A stretch of 64,000 nucleotides of DNA from a bacterium. GTDB taxonomy: Bacteria; Vulcanimicrobiota; Xenobia; Xenobiales; Xenobiaceae. The position numbers and the translations under genes were made by a program. Below the pieces are notes generated by a model, which had not been told where the DNA came from, ran no database searches, and worked only from the letters and a program-made list of their open reading frames with translations. The stretch lies in NCBI GenBank assembly GCA_030535355.1, contig JAUNIO010000005.1:1-64000 (forward strand). Direction: 5' to 3'. Each line of letters begins with the position of its first letter. The first letter of the stretch is position 1. This document shows, one piece after another, positions 23,246 to 31,509 of this stretch.

Positions 23246-25045
23246 CTATACCAGAATCTCGTGCATTCCCAAAACATTCAGAGGGCCTACATAGCCTCTC
23301 CTTTCCAATTCTTCCGTGACGCGAACAGCCTGCTCTTCATCAACGTTATAAAATGCCTGCAGAAGCAGTGACGATAGCCCATCTTTGCGAATAATAATAT
23401 TCTCGGCTATATCTGCCAGCACCGCTTTTATCAACTCTTCATCGTCAATAGACTTCCTTCTGACAGTAGCTGCATTCTCTACGGTTTCTGCCTGCCTGAT
23501 AGGAATAACCTGATCCACCTCACTAGCAGCCTGGCCGCTAACGTTATCATCTCCCTCCCGCTGGGAGGCTTCACAAGCAGACTCATTAGATTCGCCAGCC
23601 TCCTGAGGAGTGGAGTTTAGGCTGGCATTATCCGAAACAGCAGCCTGGGCACTATCACAGCCTGCTGCCACATCCTCCCTTAACTCCTGAGAACTAGAGT
23701 TAACACTGCTATTATCCGCTACAGCAGCCTGGGCACTATCACAGCCTACCGCCACAGCCTCCCTTACCTCCTGAGAACTAGAGATTAGGCTGGCATTATC
23801 CGCTACAGCAACTTGGGCATTATCACAGCCTGCTGCCAAAGCCTCCCTTAACTCCTGAGAATTAGAGTTAACACTGCTATTATCAGTTTCAGCGGGCAGT
23901 CCAGCTTCACGCCCATCCGCCTTGGCTTCACCGGAAGCCTGGGCACTAGCACAGGAGTTATTACCGCTATCCAACTTCACACTGCTGCCGACAGTTTCTT
24001 GCCCGTCAGCCGAACAGCCTGCAACCTCCAGGGTAGCGTCATGGGGATCGGGATATATTTGTTTAAGCCAAGCTACGTACTTAGCTACACCCTCTTCTAA
24101 AGAGATAAATTCCTCCCCATAACCACAGCCGCGCAGTTTCGTTAAATTAGCCTGAGTAAAATACTGGTATTTAGGGCGAAGATTTTCCGGCATCTCTTTA
24201 TAAACGATATCGGTTTCTCTACCCATAGCCGCAAAAACCGCTTTAGCCAAATCGTTCCAAGAGCGGGCTTTTCCGGTGCCGCAGTTGAACAAGCCATTAA
24301 GCTCCGGATGCTGCCAGAAGTACAGCATAACCTTAACAGCATCCTCAACATAGACAAAATCGCGCAAGAATTCGCCATCTTTGTAATCAGGATGGTAGGA
24401 GCTAAAAAGCTCTACTCTTCCCTCAGCGCGTATTTGCTGAAATGCCTTCCAAACAACCGAGCGCATATCTCCCTTATGGCATTCGTGCGGCCCATACACA
24501 TTAAAGAACTTCAGACCAACTATTTTCCTGTAAATGCCATGATTAATTGCCCATCTGTCAAAGAGATGCTTCGACATGCCATACATATTAAGCGGATGAT
24601 AAGCAGAAATTTTGCTGTCAAAATCGCTGTATCCCAAGCGGCCATCTCCATAGGTTGCCGCACTGGAAGCCGTAATAAAACGGACGCCGCGTTCTAAGCA
24701 CCACTCACATAAACGGCGCGTATAGCGATAATTATTCTCCATTAAATAAGAGCTGTCCGTCTCCGTAGTGCTGCTGCAGGCCCCCAAATGAAAGACCGCC
24801 TTGACAAAAGCCAATAACGAAGTCTTAAAACTAGCGCAGTCACCATTGAGCAAACTCAGAAAGTCTCGTTTATCCCAGTAATCTTCAATAGACAGGCCAT
24901 CCAGGTTTTTCCATTTTTCGGAATTATCCAGTTCATCTACTACGACGATATTGGTATGCCCCATTTCATTAAGCCGGCGCACCAAATTGTTGCCGATAAA
25001 GCCGATGCCGCCTGTGACCACGATTATTCCCGAATTTTCTGCCAT
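23246..25045 (-). CDS. hldD: ADP-glyceromanno-heptose 6-epimerase fused to an FtsK-gamma-like domain
   Basis: Residues 1-333 are an HldD/RfaD epimerase, making the ADP-L-glycero-D-manno-heptose used in LPS inner core. Evidence is the Rossmann start VVTGGIGFIGNNLV, ACSSTTETDSSYLMENNYRY, ASSAATYGDG, the catalytic YGMSK (Tyr155, Lys159), FNVYGPHECHKGDMRSV and FNCGTGKARSWNDLA. The normal enzyme stops near residue 310-330. Here a linker of about 200 residues follows, with three 28-residue tandem repeats (388-471, pattern DN.S..S.SQE.RE...GCD.AQ.AV). Residues 534-599 (DDEELIKAVLADI, DGLSSLLLQAFY, ERRGYVGP) are homologous to the gamma domain ending the neighbouring FtsK (DEEMIKTVLGDI, KGLSASALQSAY, EKRGYVGP). 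It lies 173 bp downstream of ftsK on the same strand. What the tail binds is unknown. Confidence 0.92.
   Translation of the reverse strand: MAENSGIIVVTGGIGFIGNNLVRRLNEMGHTNIVVVDELDNSEKWKNLDGLSIEDYWDKRDFLSLLNGDCASFKTSLLAFVKAVFHLGACSSTTETDSSYLMENNYRYTRRLCEWCLERGVRFITASSAATYGDGRLGYSDFDSKISAYHPLNMYGMSKHLFDRWAINHGIYRKIVGLKFFNVYGPHECHKGDMRSVVWKAFQQIRAEGRVELFSSYHPDYKDGEFLRDFVYVEDAVKVMLYFWQHPELNGLFNCGTGKARSWNDLAKAVFAAMGRETDIVYKEMPENLRPKYQYFTQANLTKLRGCGYGEEFISLEEGVAKYVAWLKQIYPDPHDATLEVAGCSADGQETVGSSVKLDSGNNSCASAQASGEAKADGREAGLPAETDNSSVNSNSQELREALAAGCDNAQVAVADNASLISSSQEVREAVAVGCDSAQAAVADNSSVNSSSQELREDVAAGCDSAQAAVSDNASLNSTPQEAGESNESACEASQREGDDNVSGQAASEVDQVIPIRQAETVENAATVRRKSIDDEELIKAVLADIAENIIIRKDGLSSLLLQAFYNVDEEQAVRVTEELERRGYVGPLNVLGMHEILV
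23633..23884 (-). repeat. 84-bp tandem repeats inside hldD
   Basis: Three in-frame 84-bp units encode residues 388-415, 416-443 and 444-471. They are recognisable in the DNA by CAGCCTGGGCACTATCACAG and GAACTAGAG(T/A)TTA-type words at constant spacing. A fourth unit is degenerate. High nucleotide identity between units suggests recent expansion and likely length variation between strains. Confidence 0.85.
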
Positions 25046-25151
25046 ATTTCTACCTGCGCCTATCTATAAAAAAACATCTGCAAAAACAGTAGCTTACTTG
25101 AACAGCAAAATCTGCTTGTTCTCAAGTTTACCGATCGCTAATCTAATGATA

Positions 25152-25197
25152 TTAATGTTAAATATCAATAATATTATTTATTAATATTTAACATTAA
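25152..25197. other. AT-rich inverted repeat between ftsK and hldD
   Basis: TTAATGTTAAATAT (25152-25165) is exactly repeated in reverse complement at 25184-25197, with an 18-nt loop that is also nearly all A and T. It follows the ftsK stop by about 20 bp. It could be a weak terminator or a protein-binding site controlling hldD. Each arm contains TAATGTTAAAT, close to the XerD-binding half of dif, but the spacing is wrong for a dif site. Confidence 0.5.
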
Positions 25198-25218
25198 ACA
25201 ATCTCCTATGCTTCCAGG

Positions 25219-28200
25219 TCATAAGCCTCCAGAATAAAGTATTTCTCGTGCTTTAGCACCGTTTGCCGGACCAACGTAACCTCGTTTTTCCATAAGCTCC
25301 ACTATACGGCGGGCCCTAGAATAACCAATGCGATAAGCAGATTGCAAAGCCGAAGCCGACAGGCCTTTTTCTCTTTTCAGCAACCCATTGGTTATATCGC
25401 CCAGCACAGTTTTAATCATCTCTTCATCGCCATCTAAGCTGCTATCTCCGCTGCTTTCTTCCTCAGAGGTTTCTGGCTCTTCCTGCACACTGATCTCGAT
25501 GCGATTTTCTGGGGCAGCCTGCTGCGACCAGAAGCTGACCACGCGCTCTATCTCTTCATTCGTAACAAAAGCTCCTTGAATGCGAATTCCAGCAGGCACA
25601 TCTAAAGGCTTAAACAGCATATCGCCCTTGCCGAGCAAGTCTTCTGCGCCCATAGCATCTAAAATAATGCGCGATTCTACCTGAGAGGGCACAGCAAAGG
25701 AAATGCGGGAAGGAATATTGCTGCGAATCAGCCCCGTCAAGACATCGGCAGACGGTCGCTGGGTGGCTACCACCATGAGAATGCCAGCAGCGCGGGCTTT
25801 TTGCGCTAAACGGCAGATAGCTGTTTCCACAGGTTTCTGAGCGACCATGATCAAATCGGCTAGCTCGTCGATAATCACCACTACCCAAGGCAATTTTTCT
25901 TCTGCATGAGCATTGTACTCTTTTAACTGGCGTACTTTATGCTTGGCAAACAAAGCATACCTGGCTTCCATCAGCTCTACCATTTGATTGAGCGCTATAG
26001 CTGCCTTTTTCGGATCGCACACGATCTTGGCAGAATCATCAGCCAAACCGATGAGATGAGGGATTCCCTCATAAATCGACAGTTCCACCTGTTTAGGATC
26101 GATCATCAGCATCTGCAGATTAGAGGGAGTAAAACGATAAATCAAACTAAGAATAATAGTATTGATACACACCGATTTACCTGATCCTGTCGTACCGGCG
26201 ATCAGCAAATGGGGCATTTTCCCCAAATCGGCTACCTGGACGTTACCGGCTATGTCTTTGCCTAGGCCAAAGCAAAGCCCCTTGCCTTTGCGGTAACTGT
26301 CAGAAGCGATTACGTCATATAGGGAGACCAGCTCGACATGCTTTTTAGGCACTTCAATACCTACTACCGATTTGCCGGGAACTGGAGCCTCGACGCGCAG
26401 CGTTTTCGCCGCTAAGCGCAAAGCCAGATCGTCGCGCAGATTAGTAAATTTCTTCACCGTTACGCCCCGCGCAGGTTCTAACTCATAGCGGGTGACTGCC
26501 GGTCCATGCACCACGTTGACGACTTTGGCCGACACCTTAAAGCTAGCCAAAGCATCAACTAGAAGTTCCGACTGATCTTCATCCCTCACCAAAACATTAT
26601 CGCGCTCGGGTTTGTCCAATAAACTTATACTAGGCAAACGGTAATTAACCGGTGCACCAGCACTAGCATTGCTGCCGCCAATGCTCAGCATTTTCGGTAT
26701 CTTCGCGGATTTGTCCGATATGTCTGTTTCAGCAGCTGAAGCTGCCTCCTGCCCTTTATCTTTAATATTCTCTTGAGCAGACGCCGTTTCTTGGACAGGC
26801 AAAGGTAAATGAGTTTCCTGTTTTCCCAATTCCAGCGTTTCCGCTTTCGAAGTAGGCTGCAAGTCGAGAGCTAAATTGCCCAAAACCGGCTTATCAGCTG
26901 TAGATACCGCTTTGGGTATAGATAAGGGCTGAGCACGGCGCACTGCCGGCAATTCCCCAGTTTTCCCGCTTTTTGCTCCGTACTGAGCAGAGAAATTCAA
27001 AGCTAAATTCGGTTTTACCGTTTCATTGCGTTTAACCGACAAAAAACTGGGCAAAGAGCTTCCCGGCGCATTAGCCCTGCTCGGCTCATCTTTCTGGAGA
27101 AGTGGTTTCTGGTTAGGGGTATTACCCTTTTTGCCCCAAAAGTCTGCGATGCCCAAGCTCAGCTTAGGCGCACCCAAGCGATCTTTGACAGCAGGCTTAG
27201 GCAAACTAGAGCTAAGACGGGGTACTCCCAGCCCTTTAGCAGCTTTCGGATCGCCAGCCTCCCTATGTTCGGGCAGCGGCAGTATATCATCAGCATCGCT
27301 GTAATCTTCCTCCGTAATAGCCAACGGGGCGAGTTCCTCATTAAAGTCACCATTCTTTTCAGCACTGCCCTGCTCCCCAGGAAGCGCTATGCTTTCAGTA
27401 TTTTTTAAATGCTCCGGTAAAATGTTTGAGGAATTAGGGGCAGCAGATATGCTTGCCTCTGCGCTGACCGTGTCAGAAACAGATTTTTCACCCACCAGAG
27501 AATCGCTGTCTTCTGCTACGGTTGGGCGATCTGCCAAAGGAATTTCTTGGGACACCGGTTTAACAGAGTGCCCCACCGGCTTAGCCAATGGCGTAGCTTG
27601 CCTTTTGGCTTCCAGTTCTGCCCACACGTTGCGGCCATGGCCCCGCATTTTGCGTGAAGGCGCGGACAATCCCGCCGTGCGCTCTGGAATTGCTTTAGAC
27701 AGCTCGTTTTCTTTGTCCGCGCTCCCGTTCACATTATTATCAGCGGTTTCCGCCCCAGCTCCACTCGCCGCAGCAGTCTGTACATTCGCTCGTTTTTTAG
27801 CTTCTAAATCAGCCCAAACATTGCGGCCATGCCCAAGAGTACGGACTGGCGAAGCAGCGCGTTCTGACCAAGCCAAATCTTGATCTAATTTGGCCTCTTC
27901 TTTTAAAGTTGCAGAATCAGAGGAAACAGGAATGCTATTTTCCTTTTTTGGCCCGGGGGAAGCCCCTGGGCGCTTACCGCCCCAAAAATTGCGAAGCTTA
28001 TCCTTTTTAGCAGGGTTAGATACGGCAGAACTACGCTCCACAGCAACGGCACTGCTGTCTTTAGCTATTGCGTTTTCCGTTTGTGCGGCGTGCTTATCAC
28101 CTTTACTTGGCACTGCGGATTCCGCTGCTGTAATACTCCTAGAGACAGGTAGTTTCACAGGCGCTGAAACGCCATTTGGCTGCATAATATCGGCAGTTTT

Positions 28201-30792
28201 AGGTATCTCTTGCCGGGGAACATCATCAGAAGCGCTGCTGCTGACGCCAACTGCAGCCCAAACCGGCTTTACCGAAGGATTGCTGCGGTTTTGCACACCC
28301 TTTCCTCCCCAGAAATTGCGCAAAGCTTTAGCTTTCTGAGCGGCTGCCTGCTGCGAATAACTAGAAGCATTAGACGGCGCAGTCACAGCCTTTTTTTCTG
28401 CTTCAGCCTCTATTTTCTCCGTATTGCTAAGGGGATTATAAGACGCGGGACGCACCACCACTTGGCCGATCTCGGTCGATTTTCCCTTTTCAGTCTGACT
28501 TTGGCTGGCAGCAGAAGTTTCAGCAGCTCTCTTGCGCAGGCTCCAAAAATCGCGGGCACCGGCAGAAGATGTATCAGAAGAACTCGCCCTCTCTGAGCCT
28601 GCTGTTTGAGATATCTCTCCAGTTAATCCAGTTAAGTTAGAAGTAGGCGGAACAGTCTCAGCTGCAGCCTGCGGAACCACTTCTTGTTTAAGGCTAGTAA
28701 GGCTAGTTTCTGCAAGATTGGCAGCATTGCCAGCAAACTGCTGTTCGCCACACTCAGGCGGGTTGCTAACGGGATGAGCATCAGCAAGGCATTTATTTCT
28801 AGCCGCCTGTTTCTTTTGTGCCTGGCGCTGCAAAGAACTGCGCAAGCGCTGCTGATTCGCCAGCCAATTAGCCCGAGCTTCAGCCAAAGCCGCCTGCTTT
28901 TCAGCTTGTTGCTGAATATTTTTCTCTTCTTCGGAAAGACGTGGTTCCGATACAGCTATGGGCGCATTCGCTGCAGGCATAGCCTCTGAAGGCACTTCTG
29001 CCTTAGGAGAAATTTCAGCTGTGGGATGATATTTAGACGCATTTCCCTGCGGCAAAACACTGCTCATTCCCGCATGAGGAACAGGCATCCTGTCTGTTTC
29101 CTTAGAAGAACTATCGGATGACAGACGTTTAGCACGGGGAATGGTGCTCCCCAATAAACGCTTGCGCAACAAAGCTTTTTCTTCGTCGCTTATGACTGGG
29201 GGCTGCGGGCGTTCCACAGCTGGGCGCGGCGTTTTTTCCGCTGTTTCGCCTGTTATTTTCTCATCGGCGGACATTTGCTCTGCATAAACGCCATTAGTTA
29301 TGGCTAATGCTGCAGAAGCTGCAGAACCATCTGGGCCGGCAGACAGTTTATTCTTAGTGCTCTGCCGCAGTCTAGCTCCCAATTCTGTCACGCGCTCAAT
29401 TTCATCTGCGCTGCTTAGATAAGTTTTATTGGCTGCAGAAGGCGATGCAGCAGCAACAGCAGATGCTATTGCCGGCGGCTGAGGTATCTGTTGCGACGGC
29501 ACAGAGCTTAAATTATCAGCCTGAGCATAATTTGTCGCAGAACGACCAGCTTCCTGGCTGCGGCCTGAGAGGAGAGCTTCAGCTTCCTGATGGGCTGCGC
29601 TATACGGTCCCAGCGATGCCTGAACAGGCATTGCTGGGTTTTGCTCATTTCCCGCCAACAGGCAGGCTTCATCCTCATCATTCCAGTCAAACAGACAATC
29701 TTCGTAATTCTCATCATTGAGAATGGCACTGCTGCCAGCAGGCTGAAGCTGGTTTCCAGAAGCTAATGCAGCCTCTCCGTTCGTACTGCTCTGAGCGGAA
29801 GAATTGTTTTCGCCGTTATCTTCGTCTTCAAATTTAACTAATCCCACAGGGCGTGGCGGGGCCATGCCATCCTCTGCGGGGCTATATGCTGTATTTTGCT
29901 TAGCGCGTTCTTGCATGCGCAAATGCCTATCAGCCATACGATTGCGGCTGCGAGCGCGGCTGTCTTCATTATATAAAGCGCCTTGAGAATAAAAACTGTC
30001 CACAGCTGAACGAATGCGCTTAGCCACACCCGCTACGCCCTTACAGAAAATTTTACTAAACCACACGCTAAACCTACCCAATGCCCAGAACAGCTTCTCT
30101 AAAAGATGTCCGGTCACCGTCATTAATTCCAAAATGTCCTCAGACGTAATCTGCCAGAGCTTTCCTAAACCAAGCGCTATAGCAGACACTGCCAGCATCC
30201 AAGCGCCAACAGGCCCAATAAAACCGGTCAAAAGCTCATCTATATAATTTCCTATGGAGCCGGCATGCCGCCCCATTCGTCCGGCAGTCAGCACCATGCC
30301 TAAGGGAATAAGCAAGGCTGAAATTTTCAGACTGTACACCAATACCGCATCTGTACTTAACAGCGCCAGAGCTAAATATAATCCCAACAGAGGCACGATC
30401 CAGGCAGCAATTCCCAAAGCAGATGTCAGGAAACTATTGACGCCAACCCCTATAATACCAACTGTATCTGGAGCACCTAAGCAGAACAGAAAAAACGGCA
30501 CGACAATAAACAGCAGGACTATCCCCCAGTATCTGTGAGATTGACTGCTGCTGGTTTTTCGAGAAAAGCGTTCTAGCTTGGCTTCAGGTATGTTTTGGTG
30601 CCTATCAGTCCCTCCACGAACCGATAATTCCTCACCTTCCCCACTCGCCGCATCCAGGACGATTTGCTCATCAGAAGCCTTCTTATTATTGAGGCTCTTA
30701 CCAGCACGGCTTGTTCCCCGCATTTTAGCAGCAGAACGAGCGCGTACTTTGCCAGCTTCACGTGCCATAGCTGCCATCCTATCAGTGTGCAT
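25219..30792 (-). CDS. ftsK: DNA translocase FtsK with a very long linker
   Basis: An 1857-residue divisome DNA pump. The N-terminus is basic. Four to five membrane helices lie at about 85-215. A linker of about 1,200 residues follows, rich in Ala, Ser, Glu and Lys. The motor domain has Walker A AGTTGSGKS (about 1530-1538), Walker B WVVVIIDELADL and ATQRPSADVLTG. The gamma domain is at about 1787-1850 (KGLSASALQSAYRIGYSRAR, EKRGYVGP). FtsK moves chromosome ends to the septum and activates XerCD at dif. Its linker is roughly twice as long as in E. coli (1329 residues in all) and carries six short motifs: RDFWSLRK (about 749), RNFWGGK (about 827 and 935), RNVWA(D/E)LEAK preceded by GHG (about 992 and 1054) and ADFWGKK (about 1218). 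The start may be an internal ATG at 30777. Confidence 0.95.
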   Translation of the reverse strand: MHTDRMAAMAREAGKVRARSAAKMRGTSRAGKSLNNKKASDEQIVLDAASGEGEELSVRGGTDRHQNIPEAKLERFSRKTSSSQSHRYWGIVLLFIVVPFFLFCLGAPDTVGIIGVGVNSFLTSALGIAAWIVPLLGLYLALALLSTDAVLVYSLKISALLIPLGMVLTAGRMGRHAGSIGNYIDELLTGFIGPVGAWMLAVSAIALGLGKLWQITSEDILELMTVTGHLLEKLFWALGRFSVWFSKIFCKGVAGVAKRIRSAVDSFYSQGALYNEDSRARSRNRMADRHLRMQERAKQNTAYSPAEDGMAPPRPVGLVKFEDEDNGENNSSAQSSTNGEAALASGNQLQPAGSSAILNDENYEDCLFDWNDEDEACLLAGNEQNPAMPVQASLGPYSAAHQEAEALLSGRSQEAGRSATNYAQADNLSSVPSQQIPQPPAIASAVAAASPSAANKTYLSSADEIERVTELGARLRQSTKNKLSAGPDGSAASAALAITNGVYAEQMSADEKITGETAEKTPRPAVERPQPPVISDEEKALLRKRLLGSTIPRAKRLSSDSSSKETDRMPVPHAGMSSVLPQGNASKYHPTAEISPKAEVPSEAMPAANAPIAVSEPRLSEEEKNIQQQAEKQAALAEARANWLANQQRLRSSLQRQAQKKQAARNKCLADAHPVSNPPECGEQQFAGNAANLAETSLTSLKQEVVPQAAAETVPPTSNLTGLTGEISQTAGSERASSSDTSSAGARDFWSLRKRAAETSAASQSQTEKGKSTEIGQVVVRPASYNPLSNTEKIEAEAEKKAVTAPSNASSYSQQAAAQKAKALRNFWGGKGVQNRSNPSVKPVWAAVGVSSSASDDVPRQEIPKTADIMQPNGVSAPVKLPVSRSITAAESAVPSKGDKHAAQTENAIAKDSSAVAVERSSAVSNPAKKDKLRNFWGGKRPGASPGPKKENSIPVSSDSATLKEEAKLDQDLAWSERAASPVRTLGHGRNVWADLEAKKRANVQTAAASGAGAETADNNVNGSADKENELSKAIPERTAGLSAPSRKMRGHGRNVWAELEAKRQATPLAKPVGHSVKPVSQEIPLADRPTVAEDSDSLVGEKSVSDTVSAEASISAAPNSSNILPEHLKNTESIALPGEQGSAEKNGDFNEELAPLAITEEDYSDADDILPLPEHREAGDPKAAKGLGVPRLSSSLPKPAVKDRLGAPKLSLGIADFWGKKGNTPNQKPLLQKDEPSRANAPGSSLPSFLSVKRNETVKPNLALNFSAQYGAKSGKTGELPAVRRAQPLSIPKAVSTADKPVLGNLALDLQPTSKAETLELGKQETHLPLPVQETASAQENIKDKGQEAASAAETDISDKSAKIPKMLSIGGSNASAGAPVNYRLPSISLLDKPERDNVLVRDEDQSELLVDALASFKVSAKVVNVVHGPAVTRYELEPARGVTVKKFTNLRDDLALRLAAKTLRVEAPVPGKSVVGIEVPKKHVELVSLYDVIASDSYRKGKGLCFGLGKDIAGNVQVADLGKMPHLLIAGTTGSGKSVCINTIILSLIYRFTPSNLQMLMIDPKQVELSIYEGIPHLIGLADDSAKIVCDPKKAAIALNQMVELMEARYALFAKHKVRQLKEYNAHAEEKLPWVVVIIDELADLIMVAQKPVETAICRLAQKARAAGILMVVATQRPSADVLTGLIRSNIPSRISFAVPSQVESRIILDAMGAEDLLGKGDMLFKPLDVPAGIRIQGAFVTNEEIERVVSFWSQQAAPENRIEISVQEEPETSEEESSGDSSLDGDEEMIKTVLGDITNGLLKREKGLSASALQSAYRIGYSRARRIVELMEKRGYVGPANGAKAREILYSGGL

Positions 30793-31079
30793 GTAAGTAT
30801 GCTTATCAGTGTGCTTATTCGCCTTTTATTATTCTTGCTTAAAAGGACAAAAAAAACGTTAGATAAATTCTCGTTCCCATTAATAGTTCCTTGTTTTCAC
30901 AACTTAGCTTCGCTGGGTGAATACTTAACATCTAACAAAAAAACAGCAGGATTTATCATATAGAAACGCGTATTAAAACGAATTGTAAAAGCTATTATAT
31001 TGTAAATTCGTTAAAATCAATGACCGGCTTGAGTCTGCGATTCTGCGGGAAATGTGAATAGCTAAATATTGGAGGGCTT

Positions 31080-31457
31080 ATGCTCGTTAATCCAAGCATT
31101 GACGATTTATTACTTAAAGTGAACAACAAATTTAAATTGGTCACCCTGGCCATGAAGCGGTCCCGGCAAATTAATGAAGGTGATCCGGAGAAAAAAGACC
31201 ACAATTCAGCCTGGCCGATTAGCCGTTCACTTCAAGAGATCTACGATGGAGACGTTTTTGTAAAGCCAGCCAGCGAAGATAATAATAATAAAGAAGTAGC
31301 TATTCCAGCAGCAGCCGAAGATTTAGCTCTAGGTTTAGGCGTATCGGTCGATTCTCTGGAAGAAGATCTAACATTTGGCAAATTCAGCGACGACAGCGAT
31401 GCCAGCTCGATTTTAGATAGCGGATTAAAAGCCGGAGATCAGGATTTATCTTTATAA
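31080..31457 (+). CDS. rpoZ: DNA-directed RNA polymerase omega subunit
   Basis: A 125-residue protein whose first 60 residues match RpoZ. NPSIDDLLLKVNNKFKLVTL corresponds to the family pattern (psi..lL.kv.nrf.Lv..a..RarqL), followed by AMKRSRQINEGDPE and SRSLQEIYDGDV. Omega stabilises the assembly of the RNA polymerase beta' subunit and binds ppGpp in some bacteria. The acidic tail (residues 63-125) is longer than usual and is probably disordered. GGAGGG lies 3 nt before the ATG. It is followed, 52 bp later, by the PilT-like gene on the same strand and diverges from ftsK. Confidence 0.88.
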   Translation: MLVNPSIDDLLLKVNNKFKLVTLAMKRSRQINEGDPEKKDHNSAWPISRSLQEIYDGDVFVKPASEDNNNKEVAIPAAAEDLALGLGVSVDSLEEDLTFGKFSDDSDASSILDSGLKAGDQDLSL

Positions 31458-31509
31458 TCACCTGCTCTAACGACAGCCAAATGCTTGCACGAGTGCAGGG
31501 GGGGAGCAA

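Noticed and set aside
23633-23884. Regular direct repeats that could suggest a CRISPR array.
   Set aside because: The period is 84 bp with no unique spacers, and the units are in frame in hldD, encoding 28-residue repeats.
25152-25197. A possible dif site beside ftsK, since each arm contains TAATGTTAAAT, like the XerD-binding half of dif.
   Set aside because: The arms are identical inverted copies separated by 18 bp. A dif site needs different XerC and XerD arms around 6-8 bp. A terminator or regulator site is more likely.
26900-30960. Long antisense open frames across the ftsK linker, some over 120 codons.
   Set aside because: They mirror the GC-biased third positions of the low-complexity ftsK linker, have no ribosome-binding sites, and overlap each other in several frames.
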